Source: Fulvimarina sp039652615
GTDB taxonomy: Bacteria > Pseudomonadota > Alphaproteobacteria > Rhizobiales > Rhizobiaceae
Length of the DNA: 64,000 bases
Direction: 5' to 3'
Assembly: GCF_039652615.1 (NCBI RefSeq)
Contig: NZ_JBDJAC010000013.1
Span: forward strand, 1 to 64,000
Part shown: in pieces, positions 28,967 to 38,116 of the stretch
Numbering within the stretch: position 1 is the stretch's first letter
Layout of the letters: the number at the start of each line of letters is the position of its first letter
Position numbers and translations under genes: made by a program
The notes under the pieces: generated by a model
Seen by the model: only the letters and a program-made list of their open reading frames with translations
The model's database searches: none
Told to the model about the DNA's origin: nothing

Positions 28967-30403
28967 CTATTTCGTCTCCCCGCCGGCACCGTCGCGCCGG
29001 TCGCTTGTTATGTTTGTGTCACCGACAGGGGCCGTCGCCCGGGCGAGATAGTCGATGAGCGCATCGCGCCGCTCGACACTTTTCAAGCGCTGGATCGGCA
29101 TCTTCGTGCCGGGCGTCACCACGTCTGGCCCGTCATCAAAGAGGCGTCCGACCGTTTCGGCAGTCCAGACGATATCGGACCGTTTCAGCGCATCGGAATA
29201 GTCATAGCCCGCGACGGACCCGGCCGCACGCCCGAAGAGGCCGTAGAGCGTCGGCCCGGCCCTGTTCGCACCATCCGGCGCCAGGGTGTGGCAGACCGAG
29301 CATTTGCGCAGGAATTCGCGTTCGCCCGGGTCCTCCACGTCAAAGGCCTGAAAGCGGCGCGGATAGACGGATTGCGTGCGCTTCATCGGTTCCATCGGCG
29401 AGACCTGCCAGCGAATGGCGTGGTCGTCGAGCCCTGCCCGATAGAGCTGATCTCCTTGCGGCGTGAAGGAGAGGCCCCAAACCGGGCCGAAGAGATCGCC
29501 ATAGTCTGCAACCGATGTCCCGGTCTCGATATCGAAGACCTCGATGTCTCCATCGGCCGTTCCCACCGCGAAGGTCCCGGCTCGCGGCGAGGTCGCAAGG
29601 GCAAGCACCGGATGCTCCCCATCCTTCAGAATGGCCGTGTCGCCTGCCGCGATATCGACGACCCCGGCCTTGCCGTCGATCGTGCCGAAGGCAAGAAGCG
29701 ATGCCCCCGGCAGGGCGGCGAGAACGTTGACGCCCCACCCGGCTTCATGAAGAAGCCGCGAAGGCCCGGACACACGCCCTTCGGCGAGCGGCCAGACGAG
29801 AATGCGCCCGTCATAGCCGCCGGTGAAAAGGTCGCGCCCATCCTCGGAAAAGGCGACGGCGTTGACATTGCCGGAATGGCCGCTCAGCCGGTCGACCTCG
29901 CGTTTGTCCGCAAGATCAAACAGTCGCGCGGTCCCATCCCAGCGGGCGACGGCGGCAAGCTTGCCGTCTGGGCTGACGGCAACGTCGAGCGCCTTTTCGC
30001 CGGTATCCTCGATGAGATCGACCAGCGAGCCCCTTTCCAGATCCCAAATCGCGAGCGCGCCATCGTCCCCGACGGAAACGGCTGTCGCAGTTCCAGGCAC
30101 GAAGGCCACGTCATTGGCCGCCGCCTGGTGTCCGTTGAGCCGGTGGATGATGCGGCCGTCCTCGCCTTCGAGCGCCCAGAGGATCACGGTGTAATCGAAG
30201 GATGCGGTCAGCGCCCGGCTGCCGTCATCGGAGAGGACGACCGATTTCACCGGCCCGCCATGGCCGACAAGTCGATCCGGCCACGGGTGATGCCCATCGC
30301 TGCTCCGGTCGGAGGACTGCCCACCGTCCTGCGCGATCGCCTGTCCCGGCCCGAAACCAAGGCAGACCGCCAGCGTGGCGCAAGTGATGATCCGGCGAAA
30401 CAT
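28967..30403 (-). CDS. Exported WD40-repeat protein with C-terminal cytochrome c domain
   Basis: 478 residues. A signal peptide (about 1-24, ending GQAIAQ) precedes a seven-bladed WD40-type propeller at about 40-330 (for example RALTASFDYTVILWALEG, DGTARLFDLADKREVDRLSG, FTGGYDGRILVWPLAEGR). A class I cytochrome c domain follows: haem motif CSVCH near residue 372 and a distal Met in PGTKMPIQRL near 435. It should be periplasmic or membrane-facing, a possible electron acceptor for the periplasmic formate dehydrogenase. It lies 21 bases after fdhI, coupled to the small membrane protein. Confidence 0.88.
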   Translation of the reverse strand: MFRRIITCATLAVCLGFGPGQAIAQDGGQSSDRSSDGHHPWPDRLVGHGGPVKSVVLSDDGSRALTASFDYTVILWALEGEDGRIIHRLNGHQAAANDVAFVPGTATAVSVGDDGALAIWDLERGSLVDLIEDTGEKALDVAVSPDGKLAAVARWDGTARLFDLADKREVDRLSGHSGNVNAVAFSEDGRDLFTGGYDGRILVWPLAEGRVSGPSRLLHEAGWGVNVLAALPGASLLAFGTIDGKAGVVDIAAGDTAILKDGEHPVLALATSPRAGTFAVGTADGDIEVFDIETGTSVADYGDLFGPVWGLSFTPQGDQLYRAGLDDHAIRWQVSPMEPMKRTQSVYPRRFQAFDVEDPGEREFLRKCSVCHTLAPDGANRAGPTLYGLFGRAAGSVAGYDYSDALKRSDIVWTAETVGRLFDDGPDVVTPGTKMPIQRLKSVERRDALIDYLARATAPVGDTNITSDRRDGAGGETK

Positions 30404-30424
30404 GGCGGTCCGCCCGTCAGGTCG

Positions 30425-31624
30425 TTATTCGGCAGGCTGCGCTGCGTGCGAGCCGGAGTGCTCACCGCTCTCACCCTTCTTGGCGAGAACCTCGTCCACC
30501 CAGATCGAATGGTGCTCACGGGCCCAGTTGAGATCCACATCGCCGCTGCCCATGGCGTCGTAAGCGCCCTCCATACCGATGGAGCCGATATAGATGTGCG
30601 CGAAGACGAGACAGGTCAGGAGCACCGCCATGATGGCGTGCCAGAGGGAGTTGGCCTGCTGCTCCTGCATCATCGTGTAGGGCGGCTCCGGCAGGCCGAG
30701 CCATGCCGGGATATCGAGCCCGACGGAGCTTAGCATCGTCACCGTATCGGTGAAGAAGCTGTGCTGGAAGGGAAAGAGCAGCGCCCATCCCGAAAGACAA
30801 AGCGACAAGCCCCCCAGCATGACCGACCAGAAAATGATCTTCTGGCCCGCGTTGAATTTCTTGGCCGGTATATGCGTGCCCTTGGAAAACAGGCCGCCGC
30901 CCTTGGCGAGCCAGACCAGGTCGCGGGGGCCGGGAATGTTGTGAGCAACCCACATGACGAAGGCGGTCGCCAGGCCCAGCATGAAAGCGAAAGCGACGTA
31001 ATTGTGGGAGAACTTGAGGAAGGACGCGAAGGGGCCGAACGCCTCCTTGCCGATGATCGGCATGATGAGATCGCGGCCATAGGAGATGTTGAGGCCGCTG
31101 ATCGCCAGCACGATGAAGGAGAGCGCCATCAGCCAGTGCGCCGTCCGCTCGATCAGCGAGAATCGCTCGATTGTTCGGTTGGACTTTCCGCTCTCGATGC
31201 GCACCCGGCCGCGAAGCGCGAAGAACACGGCGAGAAGCACAAGGGTCCCGATCATCAGGAGGCCAAGATAGTCGAACAGCGGCCCGTTGCGGATGAGCCG
31301 CCAGCTTTCACCGCCCGGCTGCACCATATAGCCCAGCTGCTCATTGGGCTGGGAGACGGTTCCCTGAATTCCGCCCTTCACCTGACGCCACATCTCGGCA
31401 TCGGATGTATTGCCCAGGGAATTGCCCGGCACTTCCCCGCCCGTTGGATTGGACGGCGCAGCGATGCCGCTGTCCGGCGGGCGAACGGAGCTTTGGGCAG
31501 ATGAGAGCTGTGTCGCGGCGAACAGGGTCAGCACGGCCAGCGCCACCAGCATCGAGACCTGACGCAGGATCGTCGTCAGTTTCGCAGCGAACGGATGGAT
31601 GCCCGTCGACCCCATAATCGTCAT
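30425..31624 (-). CDS. fdhI: Formate dehydrogenase cytochrome b subunit (gamma)
   Basis: 399 residues. An N-terminal hydrophobic segment (about 20-45) and a hydrophilic stretch precede the four-helix cytochrome b556 domain of FdoI/FdnI type. His residues in RTAHWLMALSFIVLAISG, FSHNYVAFAFML and the later WHAIMAVLLTCLVFAHIYIG are the expected haem ligands. It anchors the catalytic subunits to the membrane and passes electrons to quinone. ATG 31624 is chosen for GAGGGAG just upstream; ATGs at 31651/31654 are alternatives without a good site. It is unusually long at its N-terminus compared with E. coli FdoI. Confidence 0.9.
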   Translation of the reverse strand: MTIMGSTGIHPFAAKLTTILRQVSMLVALAVLTLFAATQLSSAQSSVRPPDSGIAAPSNPTGGEVPGNSLGNTSDAEMWRQVKGGIQGTVSQPNEQLGYMVQPGGESWRLIRNGPLFDYLGLLMIGTLVLLAVFFALRGRVRIESGKSNRTIERFSLIERTAHWLMALSFIVLAISGLNISYGRDLIMPIIGKEAFGPFASFLKFSHNYVAFAFMLGLATAFVMWVAHNIPGPRDLVWLAKGGGLFSKGTHIPAKKFNAGQKIIFWSVMLGGLSLCLSGWALLFPFQHSFFTDTVTMLSSVGLDIPAWLGLPEPPYTMMQEQQANSLWHAIMAVLLTCLVFAHIYIGSIGMEGAYDAMGSGDVDLNWAREHHSIWVDEVLAKKGESGEHSGSHAAQPAE

Positions 31625-31771
31625 TCGCGTCACTCCCTCACCCCTGCGCATCATTCCGGTCTGCGACTTTCAGCCAGTCGCTCCTCGACGCGAACCCTTG
31701 AGGATCGGCCTCGGTAACAGTCATGGGCGGCGCACGGGACGCCGCCCGATGTTCAAGTCTCAAGGGCTGGA

Positions 31772-32368
31772 TCAGCCGCCGACCTTCTGGTCGTAAGCCG
31801 TACCCCAGCCCCAAGCGCCGGCGCCAAAGCCACGGGCGACGACACGCTCGCGGTAGATCTGCGAAACCGTGTCGCCATCGCCGGCCAGAAGCGCCTTGGT
31901 CGAGCACATCTCGGCGCAGAGCGGCAACTTGCCTTCCGCGAGGCGGTTCCGGCCGTATTTCTGGAACTCGATGTTCGACATGTCCTCTTCCGGGCCACCG
32001 GCGCAGAAGGTGCATTTGTCCATCTTGCCGCGCGTGCCGAAATTGGAGGCCTCGGGATATTGCGGCGCGCCGAACGGGCAGGCGTAGAAGCAATAGCCGC
32101 AGCCGATGCACAGATCCTTGGAATGCAGAACCACGCCATCGCTGGTCTGGTAGAAGCAATCCACCGGGCAAACCGCCATGCACGGCGCATCCGAACAGTG
32201 CATGCAGGCGACCGAGATCGAACGCTCGCCCGGCTTGCCGTCATTGATGGTGACCACGCGGCGCCGATTGACGCCCCATGGCACTTCGTTCTCGTTCTTG
32301 CAGGCCGTGACGCAGGCATTGCACTCGATGCAGCGCTCGGCGTCGCAGAGGAATTTCATTCGTGCCAT
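31772..32368 (-). CDS. fdhB: Formate dehydrogenase iron-sulfur subunit (beta)
   Basis: 198 residues with ferredoxin-type cysteine clusters: CIECNACVTACKNE (from Cys13), CMHCSDAPCMAVCPVDC, CIGCGYCFYACPFG, and CTFCAGG with CAEMC. This matches the four-cluster electron-transfer subunits of respiratory formate dehydrogenases. It lacks the C-terminal membrane helix of FdoH, so it is soluble and should be exported with FdhA. It lies 15 bases after fdhA and 147 bases before fdhI. Confidence 0.94.
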   Translation of the reverse strand: MARMKFLCDAERCIECNACVTACKNENEVPWGVNRRRVVTINDGKPGERSISVACMHCSDAPCMAVCPVDCFYQTSDGVVLHSKDLCIGCGYCFYACPFGAPQYPEASNFGTRGKMDKCTFCAGGPEEDMSNIEFQKYGRNRLAEGKLPLCAEMCSTKALLAGDGDTVSQIYRERVVARGFGAGAWGWGTAYDQKVGG

Positions 32369-32383
32369 TGTTGTCTTTCCCCC

Positions 32384-35377
32384 TTACGCTGCCCGCTCGA
32401 TCCGGCAGAGCGTCGTCTTTGTTTCCTGCATCTGCGTGACCGAGTCGTAGCCATAGGTCTGCGCCGTGTTGCAGGCCTCGCCGAGAACGTACGGGTCCGC
32501 ACCGTCAGGATATTTCGACCTGAGATCGTTGCCCTGGAAGTAGCCGCCGAAGTGGAACGGCGTGAAGACGACGCCCTTACCGACGCGCTCCGTCACCATC
32601 GCCGCCACGAGGATCTTGCCGCCCTCGGGGCTGTGCAGCCACACATTATCATTGTCGCGCACGCCGAGATTGTTCGCGTCGACCGGATTCATCTCCACGA
32701 ACATCTGCTGCTGCAGCTCGGCGAGCCACGGATTGGAGCGGGTCTCGTCGCCGCCGCCCTCGTATTCCACCAAACGCCCCGATGTCATGATCATCGGGAA
32801 GTCCTTGGAATAGTCATTCTTCTGGATCGAGGCATAGGCCGTCGGCACACGCCAGAAGGTCTTGTCCTCATAGGTCGGATAGTCGGCCACCAGATCGCGG
32901 CGCGGCGTATAGAGCGGCTCGCGATGGATCGGCACCGGATCGGGGAAGGTCCACACGACGGCGCGGGCCTTGGCGTTGCCGTAGGGGGCGCAGCCATGCT
33001 TGATCGCAACGCGCTGGATACCGCCGGAATAATCCGTCTTCCAGTTCACGGTGCCGAGCTTTTCCTGTTGCTCGGGATTGTTCTCCTCGCCGGAGAACCA
33101 CGAGCCCTCGATTTCCATGTCCGGTCGCTGGGCATGGACGCTCGCCACATAGGCGATGACCGAACGCTCGTAATCCGTCAGATCCTTGTCCCAGCCGAGC
33201 TCCTTGAGCATGGCATAGGTGAATTCGGGATATCCGTCCTCGATCTCCGAGCCGACCGGATAGACGCCCTCGGCAAGGAGGTTGTCGCCGTCGCGCTCCA
33301 CGCCGAAGCGGGCGCGGAAGCCCATGCCGCCTTCGGCGACAGGGATCGACACATCGTAGAGATTGGCCGAACCCGGATGCTTCATTTCCGGCGTTCCCCA
33401 TGCCGGCCATGGCAGGCCGTAATAGTCGCCGTCGTTCGGGCCACCCTTCGCCCTGAGGGTTGTCCGGTCGAACGTGCTCTGGTGGGCCATATGCGACTTC
33501 ATGCGCTCCGGCGACTGGCCGGTATAGCCGATGGTCCACATGCCGCGATTGAACTCGCGCGTCACGTCCTCGATGACCGGTTCGCCGTTTTCGACGGCGA
33601 TGTTGCGGAACATGCGATCGGCGAAGCCGAACTTTTCCGCGAACTTGTGCATGATCACATGGTCCGGCAGCGACTCGAAGAGCGGCTCCACCACCTTTTC
33701 GCGCCACTGCAGGGACCGGTTCGATGCGGTCACCGAGCCGTAGGTCTCGAACTGGGTCGAGGCCGGGAGCAGATAGACGCCATCCGTGCGATCCTGCAGC
33801 ACCGCCGTCATGGTCGGATAGGGGTCGATCACCACCAGCATTTCGAGCTGGCCCATGGCCTTCTGCATTTCCGGCAGACGGGTCTGGGAGTTCGGCGCAT
33901 GGCCCCAGAAGACCATGACCTTAGTGTTTTCCGGCTGGGTGAGGTTTTCCTTGTCCTCAAGAACACCGTCGATCCAGCGCGAGACCGGAATGCCGGTCTC
34001 GTTCATCATCGGCCGGTCGCCGCCGTCCTCGCCCTTCCCGACCATCACGGGGAAGCGCGCCTTCAGCCAGTCGAGGTCTTCCTGCCAGATGCGTGCCCAG
34101 TGAGCCCAGGCCCCGTCGTTGAGGCCGTAATAGCCCGGCAGCGTATCGGCGAGAACGCCGAGATCGGTCGCGCCCTGCACATTGTCATGGCCGCGGAAGA
34201 TGTTCGTTCCGCCGCCTGCCTTGCCCATGTTCCCGAGCGCAAGCTGCAGGATGCAGTAGGCGCGCGTATTGTTGTTGCCGTTGGTGTGCTGGGTCCCGCC
34301 CATGCACCAGATCAGCGTGCCGGGACGGTTTTGCGCAAGGGTCCGCGCGACGCGCTGAAGCTGGGAGCCCGGTACGCCGGTGACGTTCTCGACCTTTTCC
34401 GGCGTCCAGTTGGCCACCTCGGCGCGGATCTGATCCATGCCCCAGACCCGGCTTTCGATGAACTGCTTGTCCTCCCAGCCGTTCTCGAAGATATGGTAGA
34501 GGAGACCCCAGACGAGCGCGACGTCCGTGCCCGGACGGAAGCGGACAAATTCGTCCGCATGGGCGGCGGTGCGTGTGAAGCGCGGATCGCACACGATCAG
34601 CGGCGCATTGTTCTCTTCCTTGGCCTTCAGAAGGTGCAGCAGCGAGACCGGATGGGCTTCGGCCGGGTTGCCACCGATCAGGAAGATCGCCTTGGAGTTG
34701 TGGATGTCGTTGTAGGAATTCGTCATCGCGCCGTAGCCCCAGGTGTTCGCGACACCTGCGACAGTGGTGGAGTGACAAATGCGCGCCTGATGGTCGACAT
34801 TGTTCGTGCCCCAATAGGCCGCGAACTTGCGCAACAGGTAGGCCTGCTCGTTGGAGTGCTTGGCCGAGCCGAGCCAGTAGACCGAATCCGGTCCGGCCGC
34901 CTCGCGAACGGCCAGCATCTTATCGCCGACTTCGTTGATGGCCTCGTCCCAGCTAAGGCGCTGCCATTTGCCGCCGACGAGCTTCATCGGATATTTCAGG
35001 CGGCGCTCGCCATGGGCGTGCTCGCGAACCGAAGCGCCCTTGGCACAGTGGGCACCGAGGTTGAAGGGCGACTCGAAGCCCGGCTCCTGACCGACCCAGA
35101 CGCCATTCTGCACTTCAGCGATGACCGTACAGCCGACCGAACAGTGGGTGCAGACGGACTTCTTGACCGACATCTCCCCTGTGCCGGTGTTCTCGCCGGC
35201 CGCCTTGGCCTGACGCACCATGCCGCCCGAAAGCGAGGAGACAGCGGCAACCCCGCCGATCGTCAGACCGGACCGTTTCAGGAAGGTTCGCCGATCGACC
35301 GCGCCTTGTGTAAATTCCGACAGCGTCGAAGCCAGTCGCGCAGAGCGCGCCGACGTCGCGGCTTTCTTTTTCAGCAT
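32384..35377 (-). CDS. fdhA: Formate dehydrogenase catalytic subunit (alpha), Cys form
   Basis: 997 residues, a molybdopterin oxidoreductase. A twin-arginine signal (DRRTFLKR at 28-35) sends it to the periplasm. The 4Fe-4S site uses Cys76, Cys79, Cys83 and Cys111 (CTHCSVGC and HCAKG). The active site motif ARICHSTTVAG places Cys201 where many homologues have selenocysteine, with the adjacent His202 conserved. It binds bis-MGD with Mo or W and oxidises formate. GGAGGCGAG lies just upstream of ATG 35377. The adjacent tungstate transporter suggests W use, which sequence alone does not prove. Confidence 0.95.
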   Translation of the reverse strand: MLKKKAATSARSARLASTLSEFTQGAVDRRTFLKRSGLTIGGVAAVSSLSGGMVRQAKAAGENTGTGEMSVKKSVCTHCSVGCTVIAEVQNGVWVGQEPGFESPFNLGAHCAKGASVREHAHGERRLKYPMKLVGGKWQRLSWDEAINEVGDKMLAVREAAGPDSVYWLGSAKHSNEQAYLLRKFAAYWGTNNVDHQARICHSTTVAGVANTWGYGAMTNSYNDIHNSKAIFLIGGNPAEAHPVSLLHLLKAKEENNAPLIVCDPRFTRTAAHADEFVRFRPGTDVALVWGLLYHIFENGWEDKQFIESRVWGMDQIRAEVANWTPEKVENVTGVPGSQLQRVARTLAQNRPGTLIWCMGGTQHTNGNNNTRAYCILQLALGNMGKAGGGTNIFRGHDNVQGATDLGVLADTLPGYYGLNDGAWAHWARIWQEDLDWLKARFPVMVGKGEDGGDRPMMNETGIPVSRWIDGVLEDKENLTQPENTKVMVFWGHAPNSQTRLPEMQKAMGQLEMLVVIDPYPTMTAVLQDRTDGVYLLPASTQFETYGSVTASNRSLQWREKVVEPLFESLPDHVIMHKFAEKFGFADRMFRNIAVENGEPVIEDVTREFNRGMWTIGYTGQSPERMKSHMAHQSTFDRTTLRAKGGPNDGDYYGLPWPAWGTPEMKHPGSANLYDVSIPVAEGGMGFRARFGVERDGDNLLAEGVYPVGSEIEDGYPEFTYAMLKELGWDKDLTDYERSVIAYVASVHAQRPDMEIEGSWFSGEENNPEQQEKLGTVNWKTDYSGGIQRVAIKHGCAPYGNAKARAVVWTFPDPVPIHREPLYTPRRDLVADYPTYEDKTFWRVPTAYASIQKNDYSKDFPMIMTSGRLVEYEGGGDETRSNPWLAELQQQMFVEMNPVDANNLGVRDNDNVWLHSPEGGKILVAAMVTERVGKGVVFTPFHFGGYFQGNDLRSKYPDGADPYVLGEACNTAQTYGYDSVTQMQETKTTLCRIERAA

Positions 35378-35439
35378 TCTCGCCTCCGCTTAATAAGTCC
35401 TGCAGTCGCCTGCGAAAGGTTCATTGGTCCGCAGCGCGA

Positions 35440-35646
35440 TCAGAAGCGCGCGGTGTCGTAGAAGGTCTTGACGTGCGCGGTTTCCTTGTAACCGGCATCG
35501 CCGCGCTGTTCCTCGTCGAGGCCGGCGGCCTCGGCCGAGCCGAGCGAAGAGGCCAGAGCCGCCGCCCCCGTAGCCACGCCGCCGACGCCGGCGAACTTCA
35601 GAAACGAACGACGGTCCGTCTTCCGGTTATCCTTTGATCCGCTCAT
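35440..35646 (-). CDS. Small Tat-signal protein of the formate dehydrogenase operon
   Basis: 68 residues. The twin-arginine signal TDRRSFLKFAGVGG is followed by a hydrophobic Ala/Gly-rich core and AEAAGLDEEQRGDAGYKETA, leaving a mature part of only about 25 residues (ending VKTFYDTARF). Small proteins of this layout precede fdhA in many proteobacterial fdh operons. Its role is unknown; a chaperone-binding or export-escort function is a guess. ATG 35646; a longer frame to 35901 is unsupported. Confidence 0.82.
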   Translation of the reverse strand: MSGSKDNRKTDRRSFLKFAGVGGVATGAAALASSLGSAEAAGLDEEQRGDAGYKETAHVKTFYDTARF

Positions 35647-35743
35647 CGATCTTTTCCTTCCACATTCGTTGCGATCTGGCCGCGCTCTTAAAGACGCTTC
35701 CTCGCCATTTCCTTGCCGCACGCGACAGCCGCGCACGTCGCAT

Positions 35744-36349
35744 CTACATCTCGAAGCCCGCGTCCTCGATCTCGGTGAAGAGCACGCCGATCCGCCCGAC
35801 CGGCGCGTAGAACCGTGCGCCCTTGGCCTTTGCGAGATCGGCGAAGAAGTGCCCGGTCCAGGAGCCGACATGCTTGCGAAAGAAGTCACGCTGCACGGCA
35901 AGCGGCTGGCGTTTGCCGAAGGAGCCGTCGATCAGCCCGGCCATCATGTCCATCAGCGCGGCCGCGTGATCCTCGGGCTCCCTGACCTCCGGCGCTCGCT
36001 CGATGGCGAGCGGAACCATGTCGGCGCGAAGGCGCGCCAACGGCTTCTCATGAAGAAAACCGGTGAGGTAGTAGGACCCGAACGGCACGAGTTCACCGCG
36101 CCCGACCCCGATGAAGAGCCTGATATATTCGTCGGAGACATCCTCCGCACTCATCTCGGCGGCACGGGCCGACAACTCCCCGATCGCGCGACCGAGTTCG
36201 GTCTCGTCGCCGGTGAGCCCCGCAAGCGAAGCCAGCAACTCGCGGTCAGGCGAGCGCGCAAGAAGGCCCGCAAGCATCCGATAGAGGTTCACCCTCAGAT
36301 GCTCGGCTTCGTCCAGAGATGATGAAAAGGCGGCGTTCTGTGTGCGCAC
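35744..36349 (-). CDS. TorD/DmsD-family chaperone for molybdoenzyme maturation
   Basis: 201 residues, all-helical. LRVNLYRMLAGLLARSPDR starts the conserved domain; VPFGSYYLTGFLHEKPLARL holds the TorD-type Y-x-S-x-Y/F-L core; EPEDHAAALMDMMAGLI is the E-P-x-D-H motif; and FFRKHVGSWTGHFFADL completes the family pattern. TorD-like proteins bind Tat signals and help cofactor loading. It begins at a GTG (36349) and is first in the operon. A clear ribosome-binding site is not seen. Confidence 0.88.
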   Translation of the reverse strand: MRTQNAAFSSSLDEAEHLRVNLYRMLAGLLARSPDRELLASLAGLTGDETELGRAIGELSARAAEMSAEDVSDEYIRLFIGVGRGELVPFGSYYLTGFLHEKPLARLRADMVPLAIERAPEVREPEDHAAALMDMMAGLIDGSFGKRQPLAVQRDFFRKHVGSWTGHFFADLAKAKGARFYAPVGRIGVLFTEIEDAGFEM

Positions 36350-36468
36350 GTGAAGTCTCTCCCTGCCATATTAGAACAGTTATCGTCTCGCCCGGCAATC
36401 TCTTTCGAACGATTCCAGTCTGGCGAAGCCCTTCATCTGACAGCGATAAATCCGCCCGGCGCTTTCGT

Positions 36469-36500
36469 TGACCATGGGTCATCGACCAGATTTTCTCTGG
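36469..36500. promoter_or_regulatory. Two adjacent inverted repeats in the torD/tupB divergent region
   Basis: TGACC-ATG-GGTCA at 36469-36481 and CCAGA-TTTTC-TCTGG at 36486-36500 lie between divergent operons. They could be operators for a metal-responsive regulator that controls both the enzyme operon and the transporter. The element CATGGGTCA recurs once more, at 39897-39905, near the HTH regulator gene. Confidence 0.4.
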
Positions 36501-36566
36501 ACAGAGGTCGGATCAAAGTGCATCCATTGCGCATAATTTCCGCAAGACGGCGTAATCAGCAGAAAA

Positions 36567-37289
36567 ATGCAGGATTTTGCACAATCGCTTCTCCACGCCT
36601 TCTCCCTTCTCGTGACGGGCGAGCCCGAGCTGTGGGCGATCGTCATTCTCTCGCTGGAAGTGTCTCTGGCGGCCGTCGCTCTGGCGGCCTGCGTCGGAAT
36701 GCCCCTCGGGGCGGGTCTCGCGGTCGCACGATTTCCGGGCCGCCGCGTCATCATCGTGATTCTCAACGCCCTGATGGGCCTGCCGCCGGTCGTCGTCGGC
36801 CTGTTCGTCTATCTTGCGCTTTCAGCCTCCGGTCCCCTCGGCGTCCTGCAGCTCCTCTACACGCCGACGGCGATGATCATCGCCCAGTTCATTCTGGTCC
36901 TCCCGATCATCGCGACCCTGACGCGCCAGACGGTCGAGGACCTCGATGCGGAATATCGTCTCCAGCTGCGCTCCTTCGGCCTCTCCCGAGCGGCCTCCCT
37001 GCCGACGCTTCTGTGGGATGCGCGAATCAGCCTGATGACGGCGCTGCTCGCCGGCTTCGGCCGCGCAATCGCCGAAGTCGGCGCGGTGATCATCGTCGGC
37101 GGCAACATCAACCATGTGACCCGCGTCATGACGACGACGATCGCGCTCGAGACCTCGAAGGGCAATCTCGCCCTCGCCCTTGCCCTCGGGGTCGTCCTCA
37201 TCGCGATCGCCATCACTGTGAATGCGGTGGTTTCCGCGCTCGGCAGCGCCTCGACACGCGGCTCGACGACGGGGCTCGCCCATGCCTAG
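36567..37289 (+). CDS. tupB: Tungstate ABC transporter permease TupB
   Basis: 240 residues with about six membrane helices. The conserved permease loop FGLSRAASLPTLLWDARISLMTALLAG carries the EAA-like motif, and AEVGAVIIVGGNINHVTRVM is typical of TupB/WtpB permeases. Imports oxyanion with TupC and TupA. Its stop overlaps the tupC start by eight bases. Confidence 0.92.
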   Translation: MQDFAQSLLHAFSLLVTGEPELWAIVILSLEVSLAAVALAACVGMPLGAGLAVARFPGRRVIIVILNALMGLPPVVVGLFVYLALSASGPLGVLQLLYTPTAMIIAQFILVLPIIATLTRQTVEDLDAEYRLQLRSFGLSRAASLPTLLWDARISLMTALLAGFGRAIAEVGAVIIVGGNINHVTRVMTTTIALETSKGNLALALALGVVLIAIAITVNAVVSALGSASTRGSTTGLAHA

Positions 37290-38070
37290 TCTCGCCTTCC
37301 TCCCCGCTTTGGGACCTGCACCGCTGTCGCGTACCGACGATCGAACCGCGCGCCATTCGCTGTTTCCACTCAAGGCCGAAGGGCTGACCTTCCAACCGAA
37401 AAGCCGCGCGCTCGTCGATGTGCCGGACCTCACCATCGGCCCCAAGGGTGCAACGATTATCCTCGGCCCCAACGGCGCTGGCAAAAGCCTCCTGATCCAG
37501 TTGCTCCACGGCCTGATCACCCCGACATCCGGTACGATCAGCTTTGGCGGAAAGCCGATCGATGGGCAGGCCCGCAAGCGTCAGGCCATGGTCTTCCAGC
37601 GCCCCGTCATGCTGCGCCGGTCCGTTGCTGCCAATCTCGGATTTGCCATGATGGCGCACGGTGTCGGCCGCACTGATCGGGCTCGGCGGACACAGCAGCT
37701 TCTCGCTGAAGGCGGCTTCGCGGCGATGGCCGATCAACCCGCACGCACGCTGTCGGGCGGTGAACAGCAAAGGCTCGCGATGCTGCGCGCCCTCTCCACC
37801 GAGCCGGACCTCATCTTCCTCGACGAGCCGACATCGAGCCTCGATCCGCATTCCACCCGTGCGATCGAGGAGATGGTGTCCAGGGCCGTCGAGCGTGGCG
37901 TGAAGGTGGTGATGGTGACCCACGACCTTGGTCAGGCAAGACGCATCGGCCACGAACTCATCTTCATGCATGACGGCCGCCTCACCGAACAGACGCCGGC
38001 CACAAGCTTTTTCGAGCGCCCGAACAGCGCACCAGCGCGCGCATTTCTCGCCGGCCAGCTGCTCATCTGA
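37282..38070 (+). CDS. tupC: Tungstate ABC transporter ATPase TupC
   Basis: 262 residues. Walker A is GPNGAGKS, the signature motif LSGGEQQRL, Walker B DLIFLDEPTSSLD, and the switch MVTHDL; all intact. ATG 37282 lies in the last codons of tupB, the normal coupling. Energises tungstate uptake. Confidence 0.93.
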   Translation: MPSLAFLPALGPAPLSRTDDRTARHSLFPLKAEGLTFQPKSRALVDVPDLTIGPKGATIILGPNGAGKSLLIQLLHGLITPTSGTISFGGKPIDGQARKRQAMVFQRPVMLRRSVAANLGFAMMAHGVGRTDRARRTQQLLAEGGFAAMADQPARTLSGGEQQRLAMLRALSTEPDLIFLDEPTSSLDPHSTRAIEEMVSRAVERGVKVVMVTHDLGQARRIGHELIFMHDGRLTEQTPATSFFERPNSAPARAFLAGQLLI

Positions 38071-38116
38071 GCCGATCCGAATCTTCGACTTGAAACCCCA
38101 GGGAGACCCAACGCTC

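Noticed and set aside
32384..35377. Selenocysteine in FdhA
   Set aside because: The active-site codon encodes Cys (ARICHSTT) and the frame has no internal TGA.
32060..35461. 1133-codon open frame on the plus strand over fdhA and fdhB
   Set aside because: Antisense shadow of the formate dehydrogenase genes; composition is random (His/Asp/Arg rich).
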